Part shown: piece after piece, positions 15,704-23,731 of the stretch
Position numbering within the stretch: the stretch's first letter is position 1
Layout of the letters: each line of letters begins with the position of its first letter
NCBI GenBank assembly: GCA_902574225.1
Contig: CACGMO010000023.1
Location: 1 to 32,001 of the forward strand
DNA: 32,001 nt
From: an uncultured Alphaproteobacteria bacterium
GTDB taxonomy: Bacteria > Pseudomonadota > Alphaproteobacteria > Rhodobacterales > Rhodobacteraceae
Direction of reading: 5' to 3'
Notes under the pieces: model-generated
Database searches by the model: none
The model's input: only the letters and a program-made list of their open reading frames with translations
Told to the model about the DNA's origin: nothing
Made by a program: the position numbers and the translations under genes

Positions 15704-16939
15704 ATGGATTTTGATTATCTTGAGTGGATAGAATTTATGGTTCGATGGTTTCATGTAATTGCTGGAATTGCATGGATAGGATCTAGCTTTTATTTTATTG
15801 CGCTCGACCTAAGTCTAAGAAAATCATCCTCATTGCCTAAAGAGGCACACGGAGAGGCTTGGCAAGTTCATGGAGGTGGTTTTTATAATTTGGTAAAATA
15901 TCTCGTGGCTCCAAATCATCTACCCGATCACTTAACTTGGTTTAAGTGGGAGGCTTATGCTACATGGATTACCGGTGCAGCGCTATTCATACTCGTCTAC
16001 TATCTTGGCGCTGAACTATATCTAATTGATTATGAAAAAATTGAATTATCTAAAACTGCTGCTGTTTTAATATCAATAGCAGGTGTTATATTTGGATGGG
16101 TGATATACGATCTAATATGCAGATTGCTGGTTGGCAAATCTAATTTAGTATTGTCAATTGTACTATTAATATTTTTTGCATTTTTGTCTTGGGCATCCTA
16201 TTCATTACTAAGTTCGAGAGGGGCTTTTATGCAGATGGGAGTAACTCTTGGTACGATAATGGTAGCAAATGTTCTGATGGTAATTATTCCAGGTCAGAAA
16301 AAAGTTGTAGCACAATTAATCGCCAAGAAGATACCCAGCCCTAAATATGGTATCCGTGCAAAACAAAGATCTCTTCACAACAACTATTTGACCCTTCCTG
16401 TAATCTTTATAATGATCGGCAATCATTATCCTACCGCCTATGCTACCTCCTATTCTTGGGTGATAATTGTATTGACCATAATTATAGGAGGCCTTGTTAG
16501 ACATTTTTTTAATGAGAGACACGCTGGTAACAAGAGCCCGTATTGGGTTGCAATTCCAATTGTAATCCTATCATGGGGTTCTCTAATGTTGTCTGAAGTT
16601 GACGAACCTAGTTTGGACCAACTATCGCCAGAAAAGCTAAGCCTAATCGAAAGCTCATTTTCAAAAGAATTCAAAGATAATATTATGGAGGTGACGGCTT
16701 ATAAATGTTCCACTTGCCATGTTATGGAGCCATCTTGGGAAGGAATGAAAAAACCTCCTAAAGGGGTTTATTTGAGCGAATTCAGTCACTTGATTAATAA
16801 CTATGAAACAATTTATAAGCAGGTTGCAGCGTCAAGGGCGATGCCACCTGGCAATATTACTTTTTTAGAAGACGAAGAGCGGTTATTGTACGCAAACCTT
16901 TTTCATAAGATCGAGGAAATATTAAGAGAAGAGAAGTGA
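15704..16939 (+). CDS. puuD: Membrane urate oxidase (urate hydroxylase) PuuD with C-terminal cytochrome c domain
   Basis: PuuD oxidises urate to 5-hydroxyisourate but, unlike soluble uricase, is an integral membrane protein that passes electrons to haem and so to the respiratory chain instead of making H2O2. The 411-aa protein has about eight hydrophobic helices from residue 11 to about 295, including RWFHVIAGIAWIGSSFYF (14-31) with conserved His17 and GEAWQVHGGGFY (50-61). The C-terminal domain carries one haem-c site, C335-S-T-C338-H339, and a likely axial Met380 in RAMPPGN. The haem domain should face the periplasm. It sits between uraH and puuE, overlapping the latter by 4 bp, matching the pathway. 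Confidence 0.95.
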   Translation: MDFDYLEWIEFMVRWFHVIAGIAWIGSSFYFIALDLSLRKSSSLPKEAHGEAWQVHGGGFYNLVKYLVAPNHLPDHLTWFKWEAYATWITGAALFILVYYLGAELYLIDYEKIELSKTAAVLISIAGVIFGWVIYDLICRLLVGKSNLVLSIVLLIFFAFLSWASYSLLSSRGAFMQMGVTLGTIMVANVLMVIIPGQKKVVAQLIAKKIPSPKYGIRAKQRSLHNNYLTLPVIFIMIGNHYPTAYATSYSWVIIVLTIIIGGLVRHFFNERHAGNKSPYWVAIPIVILSWGSLMLSEVDEPSLDQLSPEKLSLIESSFSKEFKDNIMEVTAYKCSTCHVMEPSWEGMKKPPKGVYLSEFSHLINNYETIYKQVAASRAMPPGNITFLEDEERLLYANLFHKIEEILREEK

Positions 16940-17853
16940 GCAGTATGGAAACGAAACTCAGAGATCTAGAAGGTTACCATGGCGAAATTCCTCACTTTAG
17001 CTGGCCAGGGGGTAGAAAGTTGGCGGTTCAATTCGTTTTGAACTTAGAAGAAGGTGGTGAAAATTCAATAATCTATGGAGATAAGCATTCCGAGACTTTT
17101 CTTTCAGAGATCATAGGTGCTGAGCCATTTTTTGGTCAACGACACATGTCCATGGAAAGTTTATATGAATATGGTACTAGAGCCGGTGTTTGGCGAATTT
17201 TAAAACTATTCAGAGAAAGACAAATCCCGATAACAATTTTCGCTGTAGCACAAGCTTTGGAAGAAAATCCAAGAATTGTAGATCAAATTTTGAAAGATAA
17301 TCATGAGATTTGTTCCCATGGACTAAGATGGATAAACTACAAAGATGTTCCCAGAGCCACTGAAAAAGAGCATATGCAAAAAGCAATAGAGATTCAAAAA
17401 AGAATTTGTGGAGAAAGACCTATGGGTTGGTACACAGGTCGTACCTCAGAGAATACAAGGGATTTGGTTTGTGAAGAAGGGGGCTTTCTTTATGACTCAG
17501 ACGACTATAGTGATGACTTACCATTTTGGTCTAAAATGACAAAAAAGCCGCACTTAATTATACCTTACACTCTTGATACTAATGACATGAGATTTCTAAC
17601 CCCGCAAGGATTTCATAATGGCGAGCATTTTTTTAATTATCTTAAGGATAGTTTTGACTGTCTATACGAAGAAAGGCATGAAGGTTCTAAGATTATGAAC
17701 ATTGGACTTCATTGTCGTATAATTGGAAAACCGGGAAGGTTCCCAGCACTAAAAAAGTTTGTTGATTACATTCAGTCATTCAGCGATGTCTGGTTTACAA
17801 CTAGAATAGGAATTGCGAGGCATTGGAGAAAGGTACTACCACATGAAAAATGA
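16936..17853 (+). CDS. puuE: Allantoinase PuuE (polysaccharide-deacetylase fold)
   Basis: PuuE hydrolyses allantoin to allantoate without the di-metal amidohydrolase fold of classical allantoinase. The 305-aa product matches the NodB-like PuuE group: ITIFAVAQALEENP (residues 99-112), CSHGLRWINY (126-135) with the His128 pair region, and a downstream EKEHMQKAI. It ends with an ATR-type tail. The start is ambiguous: GTG 16936 overlaps the puuD stop (GTGA), while ATG 16945 would lose three residues; AAGAGAAGAGAAG upstream can serve either. It overlaps the next gene by 11 bp. Confidence 0.94.
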   Translation: MSSMETKLRDLEGYHGEIPHFSWPGGRKLAVQFVLNLEEGGENSIIYGDKHSETFLSEIIGAEPFFGQRHMSMESLYEYGTRAGVWRILKLFRERQIPITIFAVAQALEENPRIVDQILKDNHEICSHGLRWINYKDVPRATEKEHMQKAIEIQKRICGERPMGWYTGRTSENTRDLVCEEGGFLYDSDDYSDDLPFWSKMTKKPHLIIPYTLDTNDMRFLTPQGFHNGEHFFNYLKDSFDCLYEERHEGSKIMNIGLHCRIIGKPGRFPALKKFVDYIQSFSDVWFTTRIGIARHWRKVLPHEK

Positions 17854-18838
17854 AGACAAATTAATAGTATCAAAAAAGGTTAATTTGGCATCACCGAAAG
17901 CAGGGGCAAAAATCATTGATGTGTCTGACGACTTTTTTGCAAAATGTGATCGAATGTTAAATGATACTGATCCCATTTTCATTGACGATAAATATGATGA
18001 TCATGGAAAATGGATGGATGGTTGGGAAAGCCGTAGAAAAAGAGTAGAAGGAAACGACTGGGCTATAATTGGCTTAGGAGGCAGATGTTCTATAGAGGAT
18101 GTAATAATTGATACTAGTCATTTTACTGGTAACTATCCGCCAGCTGCCTCGCTAGATTTCTCATCTAACAATAGTTATGAAGCAGGATCTTTGGACTGGC
18201 ACACACTTCTTGAAAAACAGATTTTGAAAGGAGATCACATAAATGAATATAAGCTCCTAAAAAATCAAAATGTAACCTATGTAAGATTAAATATTTTCCC
18301 AGATGGAGGTGTAGCGCGGCTTAGACTTTTTGGAGATCTTATTCCCTTTTCTCAGGATCTATCTAAAGACTTAGAATTATCTGCTCTAAAAAATGGAGGC
18401 AAAATCATTGGGTATAATAACGCACACTATGGCAATGTAAACGCTCTCCTGTCTGAAGGTAGAGGAACTACAATGGGTGACGGGTGGGAGACTCGGCGTA
18501 GGCGTGTCCCTGGAAATGATTTTATAATCATTGAATTAGGAACACCTGGGCTGATTTCGAATGTAGAAATAGATACCTGTCACTTCAAGGGTAATTTTCC
18601 AGATAGAGCTTCAATTCAAACAATTGATTTAAAAAATGAAAAAGACAAAATAAAAGCATTTGAAGCTTCTAGTAACTGGGAATTTTTTTTAGATGAGAAA
18701 AAATGCAAACCAGACTTTATTCATAACTTTGGAAAAAATGATTTCTTACACGAAAATACGGTCTCCCACGTGAGATTAAACATCTATCCTGATGGGGGAG
18801 TTTCGAGATTTCGAATTTTTGGTCAACCAGTAAGCTAA
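17843..18838 (+). CDS. alc: Allantoicase
   Basis: Allantoicase hydrolyses allantoate to (S)-ureidoglycolate and urea. The 331-aa product shows the typical tandem duplication of jelly-roll domains. Repeat 1 has WMDGWESRRKR near residue 57, DTSHFTGNYPPAAS at 90-103 and VRLNIFPDGGVARLRLFG at 147-164. Repeat 2 has GDGWETRRRR near 212, DTCHFKGNFPDRAS at 244-257 and VRLNIYPDGGVSRFRIFG at the end. ATG 17843 was chosen because GGAGAAAGG lies 9 nt upstream; a TTG at 17813 would add ten unconserved residues. It overlaps puuE by 11 bp and is followed 1 bp later by the next gene. The conserved tandem motifs leave little doubt. Confidence 0.96.
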   Translation: MKNEDKLIVSKKVNLASPKAGAKIIDVSDDFFAKCDRMLNDTDPIFIDDKYDDHGKWMDGWESRRKRVEGNDWAIIGLGGRCSIEDVIIDTSHFTGNYPPAASLDFSSNNSYEAGSLDWHTLLEKQILKGDHINEYKLLKNQNVTYVRLNIFPDGGVARLRLFGDLIPFSQDLSKDLELSALKNGGKIIGYNNAHYGNVNALLSEGRGTTMGDGWETRRRRVPGNDFIIIELGTPGLISNVEIDTCHFKGNFPDRASIQTIDLKNEKDKIKAFEASSNWEFFLDEKKCKPDFIHNFGKNDFLHENTVSHVRLNIYPDGGVSRFRIFGQPVS

Positions 18839-18839
18839 A

Positions 18840-19355
18840 ATGCATTTAAATTTAGAAAAGCTGACCATAAGCCAGAAATTATTCGAACCTTTTGGTGATG
18901 TAATTTCAAAAGGGATGGAAAATAATAAATTTCTGATAAATCAGGGATATTGTGAGAGGTTTGATGAGGTAGCGACGGTGCAAGTGCTGGACAAAAAAGC
19001 CAATCCAATCATTTCAATATTTTCTGCTACTCCTAGAAAAAGACCGATAAAAATTGATTATCTGGAGATGCATCCTCTGGCATCTCAAGCATTTATGCCA
19101 ATACAAAAAATAGATTGGCAAGTAGTCGTGGCAAATGATGATGACGGATCCCCAGATCTTTCTTCAATCAAGTATTTCGAAGTGCCAGGTAATGTAGGTA
19201 TAAATTACAATCCAAAAGTTTGGCATTTTCCACTGCTCGTTAATACAGCTCAAGATTTTTTGGTTATCGATAGATCATCAGCATTGGATGCAGGCAAAGA
19301 AAATTTGAGAGAGTTTTTTTTTCAAAGCAATGGTAATGAGATTTACATAGAGTGA
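18840..19355 (+). CDS. allA: Ureidoglycolate lyase
   Basis: AllA cleaves (S)-ureidoglycolate to glyoxylate and urea, the final step of the pathway in this cluster. The 171-aa product has the family's FEPFGDVIS near residues 15-23, EMHPLASQAFMPI at about 76-88, and the ending block NPKVWHFPLL near 123-132, where the more usual sequence is HPGVWHHPLL. ATG 18840 is one base after the allantoicase stop, so translation is probably coupled. It lies last in the uraH-puuD-puuE-alc-allA operon and overlaps the convergent xdhB by 13 bp. The enzyme identity rests on both motif and context. Confidence 0.93.
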   Translation: MHLNLEKLTISQKLFEPFGDVISKGMENNKFLINQGYCERFDEVATVQVLDKKANPIISIFSATPRKRPIKIDYLEMHPLASQAFMPIQKIDWQVVVANDDDGSPDLSSIKYFEVPGNVGINYNPKVWHFPLLVNTAQDFLVIDRSSALDAGKENLREFFFQSNGNEIYIE

Positions 19356-21667
19356 TCATTATGCACCGCAGCTAAAATTTTTGAAGGTGTTGCGGGAGCA
19401 TTTAATAAATCTGCATTTGATGTTTCGCTAGCCATTGAGACGGCATTTTTCAAAGCCAAAAAGTGAGAAATGGATAGTAATAGAGGGGGCTCACCGACAG
19501 CTTTAGATCTAAATATTGTCTTCTCTTCATTGGGAGTATTCTCTAATAGCTTAATATTAAATTCAGGTGGTACATCTCGGCTTCCAGGTATTTTATACGT
19601 TGAGGGGCCAAGAGTTAAAAGTTTGCCTTCTGGATTAAAATATAGTTCTTCACAAGTTAGCCATCCTATACCCTGGATGAAACCTCCTTCTATCTGCCCT
19701 CTATCAATTAGGGGGTTGAGAGAGCTCCCACAGTCTTGAATGATGTCTGCCCTAAGTATTCGACTTTCTCCTGTATCAATATCTATAATTGCTTCCGATA
19801 CTGCCGCTCCCCACGTGAAATAAAAATAGGGGCTTCCCTTAAATTTTTCCTGATCCCATGAGATTTTTGGTGTTTTATAAAAGCCCGTTGATGAAAGAGA
19901 TATTCTGTTTTCCCAGCAGGAAAATGCTAATTCCTTAAAAGTCATGCTCTTATTTCCGCTCAGTATCAGACCGTTCTTAAATTCAATAGAAGAGGGTGGC
20001 TTTTTAAAAACTTTGCTCGCGTGTTTAAGCATTCTTTGTTTGATAACAGTAGCTGCTTTCCACGCAGCCATACCATTAATATCGGAGCCAGACGATGCAG
20101 CTGTAGCTGAGGTGTTTGGGACCTCATCGGTATTCGTTCCAGCAATATGTACATAGTCTAAAGGAATGTTGAAACATTCTGAGACGACCTGAGCCACTTT
20201 GGTAAATAGGCCTTGTCCCATCTCTGTTCCGCCATGATTTAGTCTCACCGAACCATCTGTGTATACATGGACTAATGCTCCTGCTTGATTTAAGGATACC
20301 TTATTAAAAGATATCCCAAACTTGGCAGGCATGAAGGCAATTCCTTTTCTGTAAGGCTGATTTTTATTAATTTGCGACGTGTTAAACCTTTCTACAAGAA
20401 GCTTTCTTTTTTCTAGACCTGCGAAAGTTTCCATCTCATTAATTATTTTTTCAATTTTAATATTTTTAACTATTTGCCCATAGGGTGTTTTAATTCCATT
20501 TTTAGCGGAATAATAATTTTCAAGTCTAAGTGCATCTAAATCGATTCCGAGAAATCGAGAAACTCTTTCAAGAATAGTCTCAATTGCAAGCATTCCTTGA
20601 GGGCCACCAAAGCCTCTAAACGCTGTGTTAGATACGGTGTTTGTTTTACATATATAGCCTCGTGCGGTAAAATTTTTAAAAGAGTAACAGTTATCTAAAT
20701 GGGTCAATGCCCTCGACATTACAGGAGCTGACAGATCGCAGACATTACCTGCATTGCTAAGCAATTTGATATCTAATCCCTTAATCTTTCCTTTTTTATT
20801 AAAACCTACGGTGTATTTCACTTCAAAGTCATGACGTTTCCCGGATGATGCCATGTCATCTTTGCGATTAAGACGAAGCTTAACAGGCTTATCCAAAATG
20901 TATGCTCCTAGAGCTGCTATGGCGGCGTATATTGTTGACTGGCTTTCTTTACCTCCAAAGCCACCGCCAAGTCTCCTGACCTTACTAGAGATCTTGGCCG
21001 CTGGAATATTTAAAACGTTGGATACACCATGCTGGACTTCAGTTGGATGTTGTGTGCTTGACCAGATTGTGAACTCAGAGTTTTCATGCGGAATGGCAAG
21101 AGCAATATGTGTCTCCAAATAAAAGTGATCTTGACCTCCCATAGAAAATGAACCCATAAGTTTATGGGGTGCCTGCTTAATCTGTTCGTTTGCCTTACCT
21201 CTCTCAAAGTGAATTGGTTTTAAAAAGAAGTTTTTTTTCTTGAACGCTAAATCCAAGTCTAATATCGGTGTTTTATCTTTTTTATAGACAATCTTCACTT
21301 CATTTACGGCTGCCCTTGCTCTCTCCATTGATGAAGCAACAATGAGCCCGATAGGTTGGCCTACATAAGTCACCTCTTTTTCTGCAAAGATGGGCTCATC
21401 TGCAAAAATAGGCGCTATATCATTTCTACCAGGTATGTCTTTTGCTGTAATAACTGTAATGCTTGGATCAAATTTTTTTGCTTTTTCGGTATCAATAGAA
21501 GTTATCATACCAGATGGTATTTCTGAGAGGATAAGAGCTCCATGCAAAGTATTTTCTGACAATGGAATATCGTCTATGTACTCGGCTCTTCCCGTAAGTT
21601 GTCTGAAAGATGAATCTTGGTAGTGAGACTTTCCAACTGAAATATTATTTTTGTTATCTAACGCCAT
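19343..21667 (-). CDS. xdhB: Xanthine dehydrogenase molybdopterin-binding (large) subunit
   Basis: XdhB holds the molybdenum cofactor and oxidises hypoxanthine and xanthine to urate. The 774-aa product is full length and begins with LTGRAEYIDDIP (near residue 25). Cofactor and substrate motifs are intact: GGGFGGKE (234-241), TAFRGFGGPQG (349-359) with the arginine expected for purine binding, GTEMGQGLFTKVAQV, TAASSGSDINGMAAW, and the catalytic glutamate E726 in KAVGEPPLLLS. An upstream in-frame TTG at 21670 is possible, but ATG 21667 overlaps the xdhA stop by one base (TGATG) and is preferred. The 3' end overlaps allA by 13 bp. No XdhC cofactor-insertion gene is in the window. Confidence 0.96.
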   Translation of the reverse strand: MALDNKNNISVGKSHYQDSSFRQLTGRAEYIDDIPLSENTLHGALILSEIPSGMITSIDTEKAKKFDPSITVITAKDIPGRNDIAPIFADEPIFAEKEVTYVGQPIGLIVASSMERARAAVNEVKIVYKKDKTPILDLDLAFKKKNFFLKPIHFERGKANEQIKQAPHKLMGSFSMGGQDHFYLETHIALAIPHENSEFTIWSSTQHPTEVQHGVSNVLNIPAAKISSKVRRLGGGFGGKESQSTIYAAIAALGAYILDKPVKLRLNRKDDMASSGKRHDFEVKYTVGFNKKGKIKGLDIKLLSNAGNVCDLSAPVMSRALTHLDNCYSFKNFTARGYICKTNTVSNTAFRGFGGPQGMLAIETILERVSRFLGIDLDALRLENYYSAKNGIKTPYGQIVKNIKIEKIINEMETFAGLEKRKLLVERFNTSQINKNQPYRKGIAFMPAKFGISFNKVSLNQAGALVHVYTDGSVRLNHGGTEMGQGLFTKVAQVVSECFNIPLDYVHIAGTNTDEVPNTSATAASSGSDINGMAAWKAATVIKQRMLKHASKVFKKPPSSIEFKNGLILSGNKSMTFKELAFSCWENRISLSSTGFYKTPKISWDQEKFKGSPYFYFTWGAAVSEAIIDIDTGESRILRADIIQDCGSSLNPLIDRGQIEGGFIQGIGWLTCEELYFNPEGKLLTLGPSTYKIPGSRDVPPEFNIKLLENTPNEEKTIFRSKAVGEPPLLLSISHFLALKNAVSMASETSNADLLNAPATPSKILAAVHNDHSM

Positions 21668-23085
21668 CAAATACTCATTATCGAATGTTGTTTCTCACCA
21701 CTTATGGCGGATCTTTGCATTTTTTTTATCAATCCAACCATTGCAGCCGATCGATATTTTGCTGTCCCTCTAAGATCACTTATTGGAGAAATATCATGAC
21801 TTAAAGCAGTTATTAGAGAGTTTTCGTTAAAGCGTAGATTACTATCCTTTAATAATTTACCCGTTTTATCTAATAACAAAGGCGTGGGTCCTACGCCCCC
21901 AGCAGATAAAATAATATTCTCTATAGTGTAGTTTTTATCCATCTTAAATTTGGCTGCCAGCGATAAAGTTGATATATCTTGATCATACCTTTTTGATAGC
22001 TTCCAAGAAAAAATTGAATCTTCCTTTTTTGTTTTTGGTACCTTAACCTTGTATATAAGCTCATTGCGTTTCAGAGCGTTCTTTCTATATCCCTTAAAAA
22101 AATCTTTAATCGGAATAGTTCTTTCTCCTTTTGGACCGAGTAGAGACAATTCAGCCTCCAATACGAAAAATAGGGGAGCTAGGTCACCAATAGGGCTCGA
22201 TGTCCCAAGATTCCCTCCAACTGTTGCGGCTGTTCTAATCTGTGGAGAACCAAACCTAATAATTGTATCCAGAAAGGGGGAGAAAAATTCACGGCATAAC
22301 TCTTCGAATTTAGACAGTGTAACACAAGCTCCTATTTCAAATGATGAAGTCCTGGTCTTAATTGTAGACATTTCTTTAATATTATTCAGAAATAATATTT
22401 TCTGTTCTTTAAAATTGGAGTCTTCCGCTTCAAGGTTCCAGTCTGTACCTCCAGACAAAACAGTATAATTTTTTTCCTTTGATATAAATTCAATTAGTTC
22501 TTTTTTAGAGTCTGGGTAAATGTAAGTTGTATTTCCAAAAATTGCGGTCTTTAATTTTGAGCCTTTACTATTTATAGGCATTGGAAACTTTATTTTTTCT
22601 TTGAGAGATTGGATTCCGTTCACTATTGGTCTATACCCTGTACAGCGACATAAGTTTCCAGATAGGGAGTCATGGATAACGCTCTCAGAAGGGCTTTTAT
22701 GTTTTTCTTTTAATGCAAGCGCTGCCATTACAAAGCCAGGTGTGCAAAACCCACATTGCGACGCCGCCTCGGAGTTTAGTGCTTGAATTAAAGGTTTAGC
22801 AGAGCATAATTTGCTAGCACCTTCAATTGTTACTATATTTTTATCAATTATTTGTCCCACCTTTAAAATACAAGAGTTTACTGGTGCTAAGGATCCTTTT
22901 TCATCAAAAATCAATACAGAGCATGCACCACAGTCTCCCTCTGAGCACCCCTCTTTTGTCCCAGTAAATTTACAATTATGCCTCAAAAAATTTAGCAAGC
23001 TTATATTGCTGTCTATATTACGTGCGTAAACTTTCTTAAAATTTACATAAAAGCTAGGCTCTGATTGTTTATTTTGCTTTTCCAT
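21667..23085 (-). CDS. xdhA: Xanthine dehydrogenase small subunit (2Fe-2S and FAD domains)
   Basis: XdhA transfers electrons from the molybdenum site to NAD via two [2Fe-2S] clusters and FAD. In the 472-aa product the plant-type ferredoxin cluster is held by C47, C52, C55 (in GCSEGDCGAC) and C72; the second cluster by C111 and C114 (CGFCTPGF) and C146 and C148 (NLCRCTGYRP). The FAD-binding domain follows, with VLSGGTDWN and GSPQIRTAATVGGNLGTSSP typical of the XDH family. ATG 23085 has only a weak GGATAAT upstream. It is transcribed first, with xdhB following. Two-subunit division (FeS-FAD plus Mo subunit) is the standard bacterial XdhAB arrangement. Confidence 0.96.
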   Translation of the reverse strand: MEKQNKQSEPSFYVNFKKVYARNIDSNISLLNFLRHNCKFTGTKEGCSEGDCGACSVLIFDEKGSLAPVNSCILKVGQIIDKNIVTIEGASKLCSAKPLIQALNSEAASQCGFCTPGFVMAALALKEKHKSPSESVIHDSLSGNLCRCTGYRPIVNGIQSLKEKIKFPMPINSKGSKLKTAIFGNTTYIYPDSKKELIEFISKEKNYTVLSGGTDWNLEAEDSNFKEQKILFLNNIKEMSTIKTRTSSFEIGACVTLSKFEELCREFFSPFLDTIIRFGSPQIRTAATVGGNLGTSSPIGDLAPLFFVLEAELSLLGPKGERTIPIKDFFKGYRKNALKRNELIYKVKVPKTKKEDSIFSWKLSKRYDQDISTLSLAAKFKMDKNYTIENIILSAGGVGPTPLLLDKTGKLLKDSNLRFNENSLITALSHDISPISDLRGTAKYRSAAMVGLIKKMQRSAISGEKQHSIMSI

Positions 23086-23245
23086 TATAAATTATCCGGC
23101 TCTACTCGAAGTTTTTATCATACATCATTGTGAGACTTAAAAATATTGTAATTTTTCTGAATCTAAATATGAGTTAAATTTGGGGTTTATTTATTGTAAA
23201 ATGACAACAAAGCAATTTTTTTATGGTCAAGGGAGTTTAGAGGAA
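23086..23245. promoter_or_regulatory. Divergent xdhA / yajQ-family intergenic region
   Basis: This 160-bp AT-rich gap must contain or lie near the promoters of xdhA (minus) and the YajQ-family gene (plus). I see TATGAT on the minus strand near 23120 and TTTATTGTAAAA on the plus strand at 23189-23201, but no convincing matching -35 boxes and no clear operator palindrome. Confidence 0.3.
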
Positions 23246-23731
23246 ATGCCTAGTTTTGATATTGTTAGTAAATTGGATATGCAGGAAGTTGAGAATGCGA
23301 TTTTTAATGCTAGTAAAGAGATCAACCAGCGATATGATTTTAAAGGTTCGAAGACCGATATTGAGAGAAATCAGAACTTGTTAACTGTAGAAACAGAAGA
23401 TGACTTGAAAGTAAAGCAAGTTAACGAACTTTTAATAGGCCATTTTGTTAAAAGAGGTATAGACCCCAAAGCCCTAAAAGTTAAATCAACGGAAAGCGCT
23501 TCAGGTAATCGAGTAAGGCAAAACTATGATTTGCTGGAGGGGATTGAACAAGACACATCAAAGAAAATTATTTCTTCCGTCAAGCAGAGTAAGTTAAAAG
23601 TGCAGGTAAAAATACAAGGTAATGAGCTTAGGGTTTCAGGGCAAAAGAAAGATAGTCTTCAGGAAGTTATTTCGTTAGCAAAAAAGCTCGATTTACCTCT
23701 TCCTTTACAATTTATAAATTTTAGAGATTAG
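23246..23731 (+). CDS. yajQ: YajQ family nucleotide-binding protein
   Basis: YajQ-family proteins (two ferredoxin-like domains) bind nucleotides; some members bind cyclic-di-GMP and affect transcription, but a role here is not established. The 161-aa product from ATG 23246 starts MPSFDIVSKLDMQEVENAI and has the conserved INQRYDFKGSKTDIE (near 27-41), KVKQVNELLIGHFVKRGID, and the second-domain IISSVKQSKLKVQVKIQG, closely following the family. An in-frame upstream ATG near 23180 would add 22 poorly conserved residues; GGGAG and AGAGG directly before 23246 support the shorter start. It converges with the M32 peptidase with a 4-bp overlap. Confidence 0.93.
   Translation: MPSFDIVSKLDMQEVENAIFNASKEINQRYDFKGSKTDIERNQNLLTVETEDDLKVKQVNELLIGHFVKRGIDPKALKVKSTESASGNRVRQNYDLLEGIEQDTSKKIISSVKQSKLKVQVKIQGNELRVSGQKKDSLQEVISLAKKLDLPLPLQFINFRD

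Noticed and set aside
22049-22468. 139-aa plus-strand frame opposite xdhA
   Set aside because: Antisense to the FAD domain of xdhA, whose motifs are complete; judged a shadow frame.
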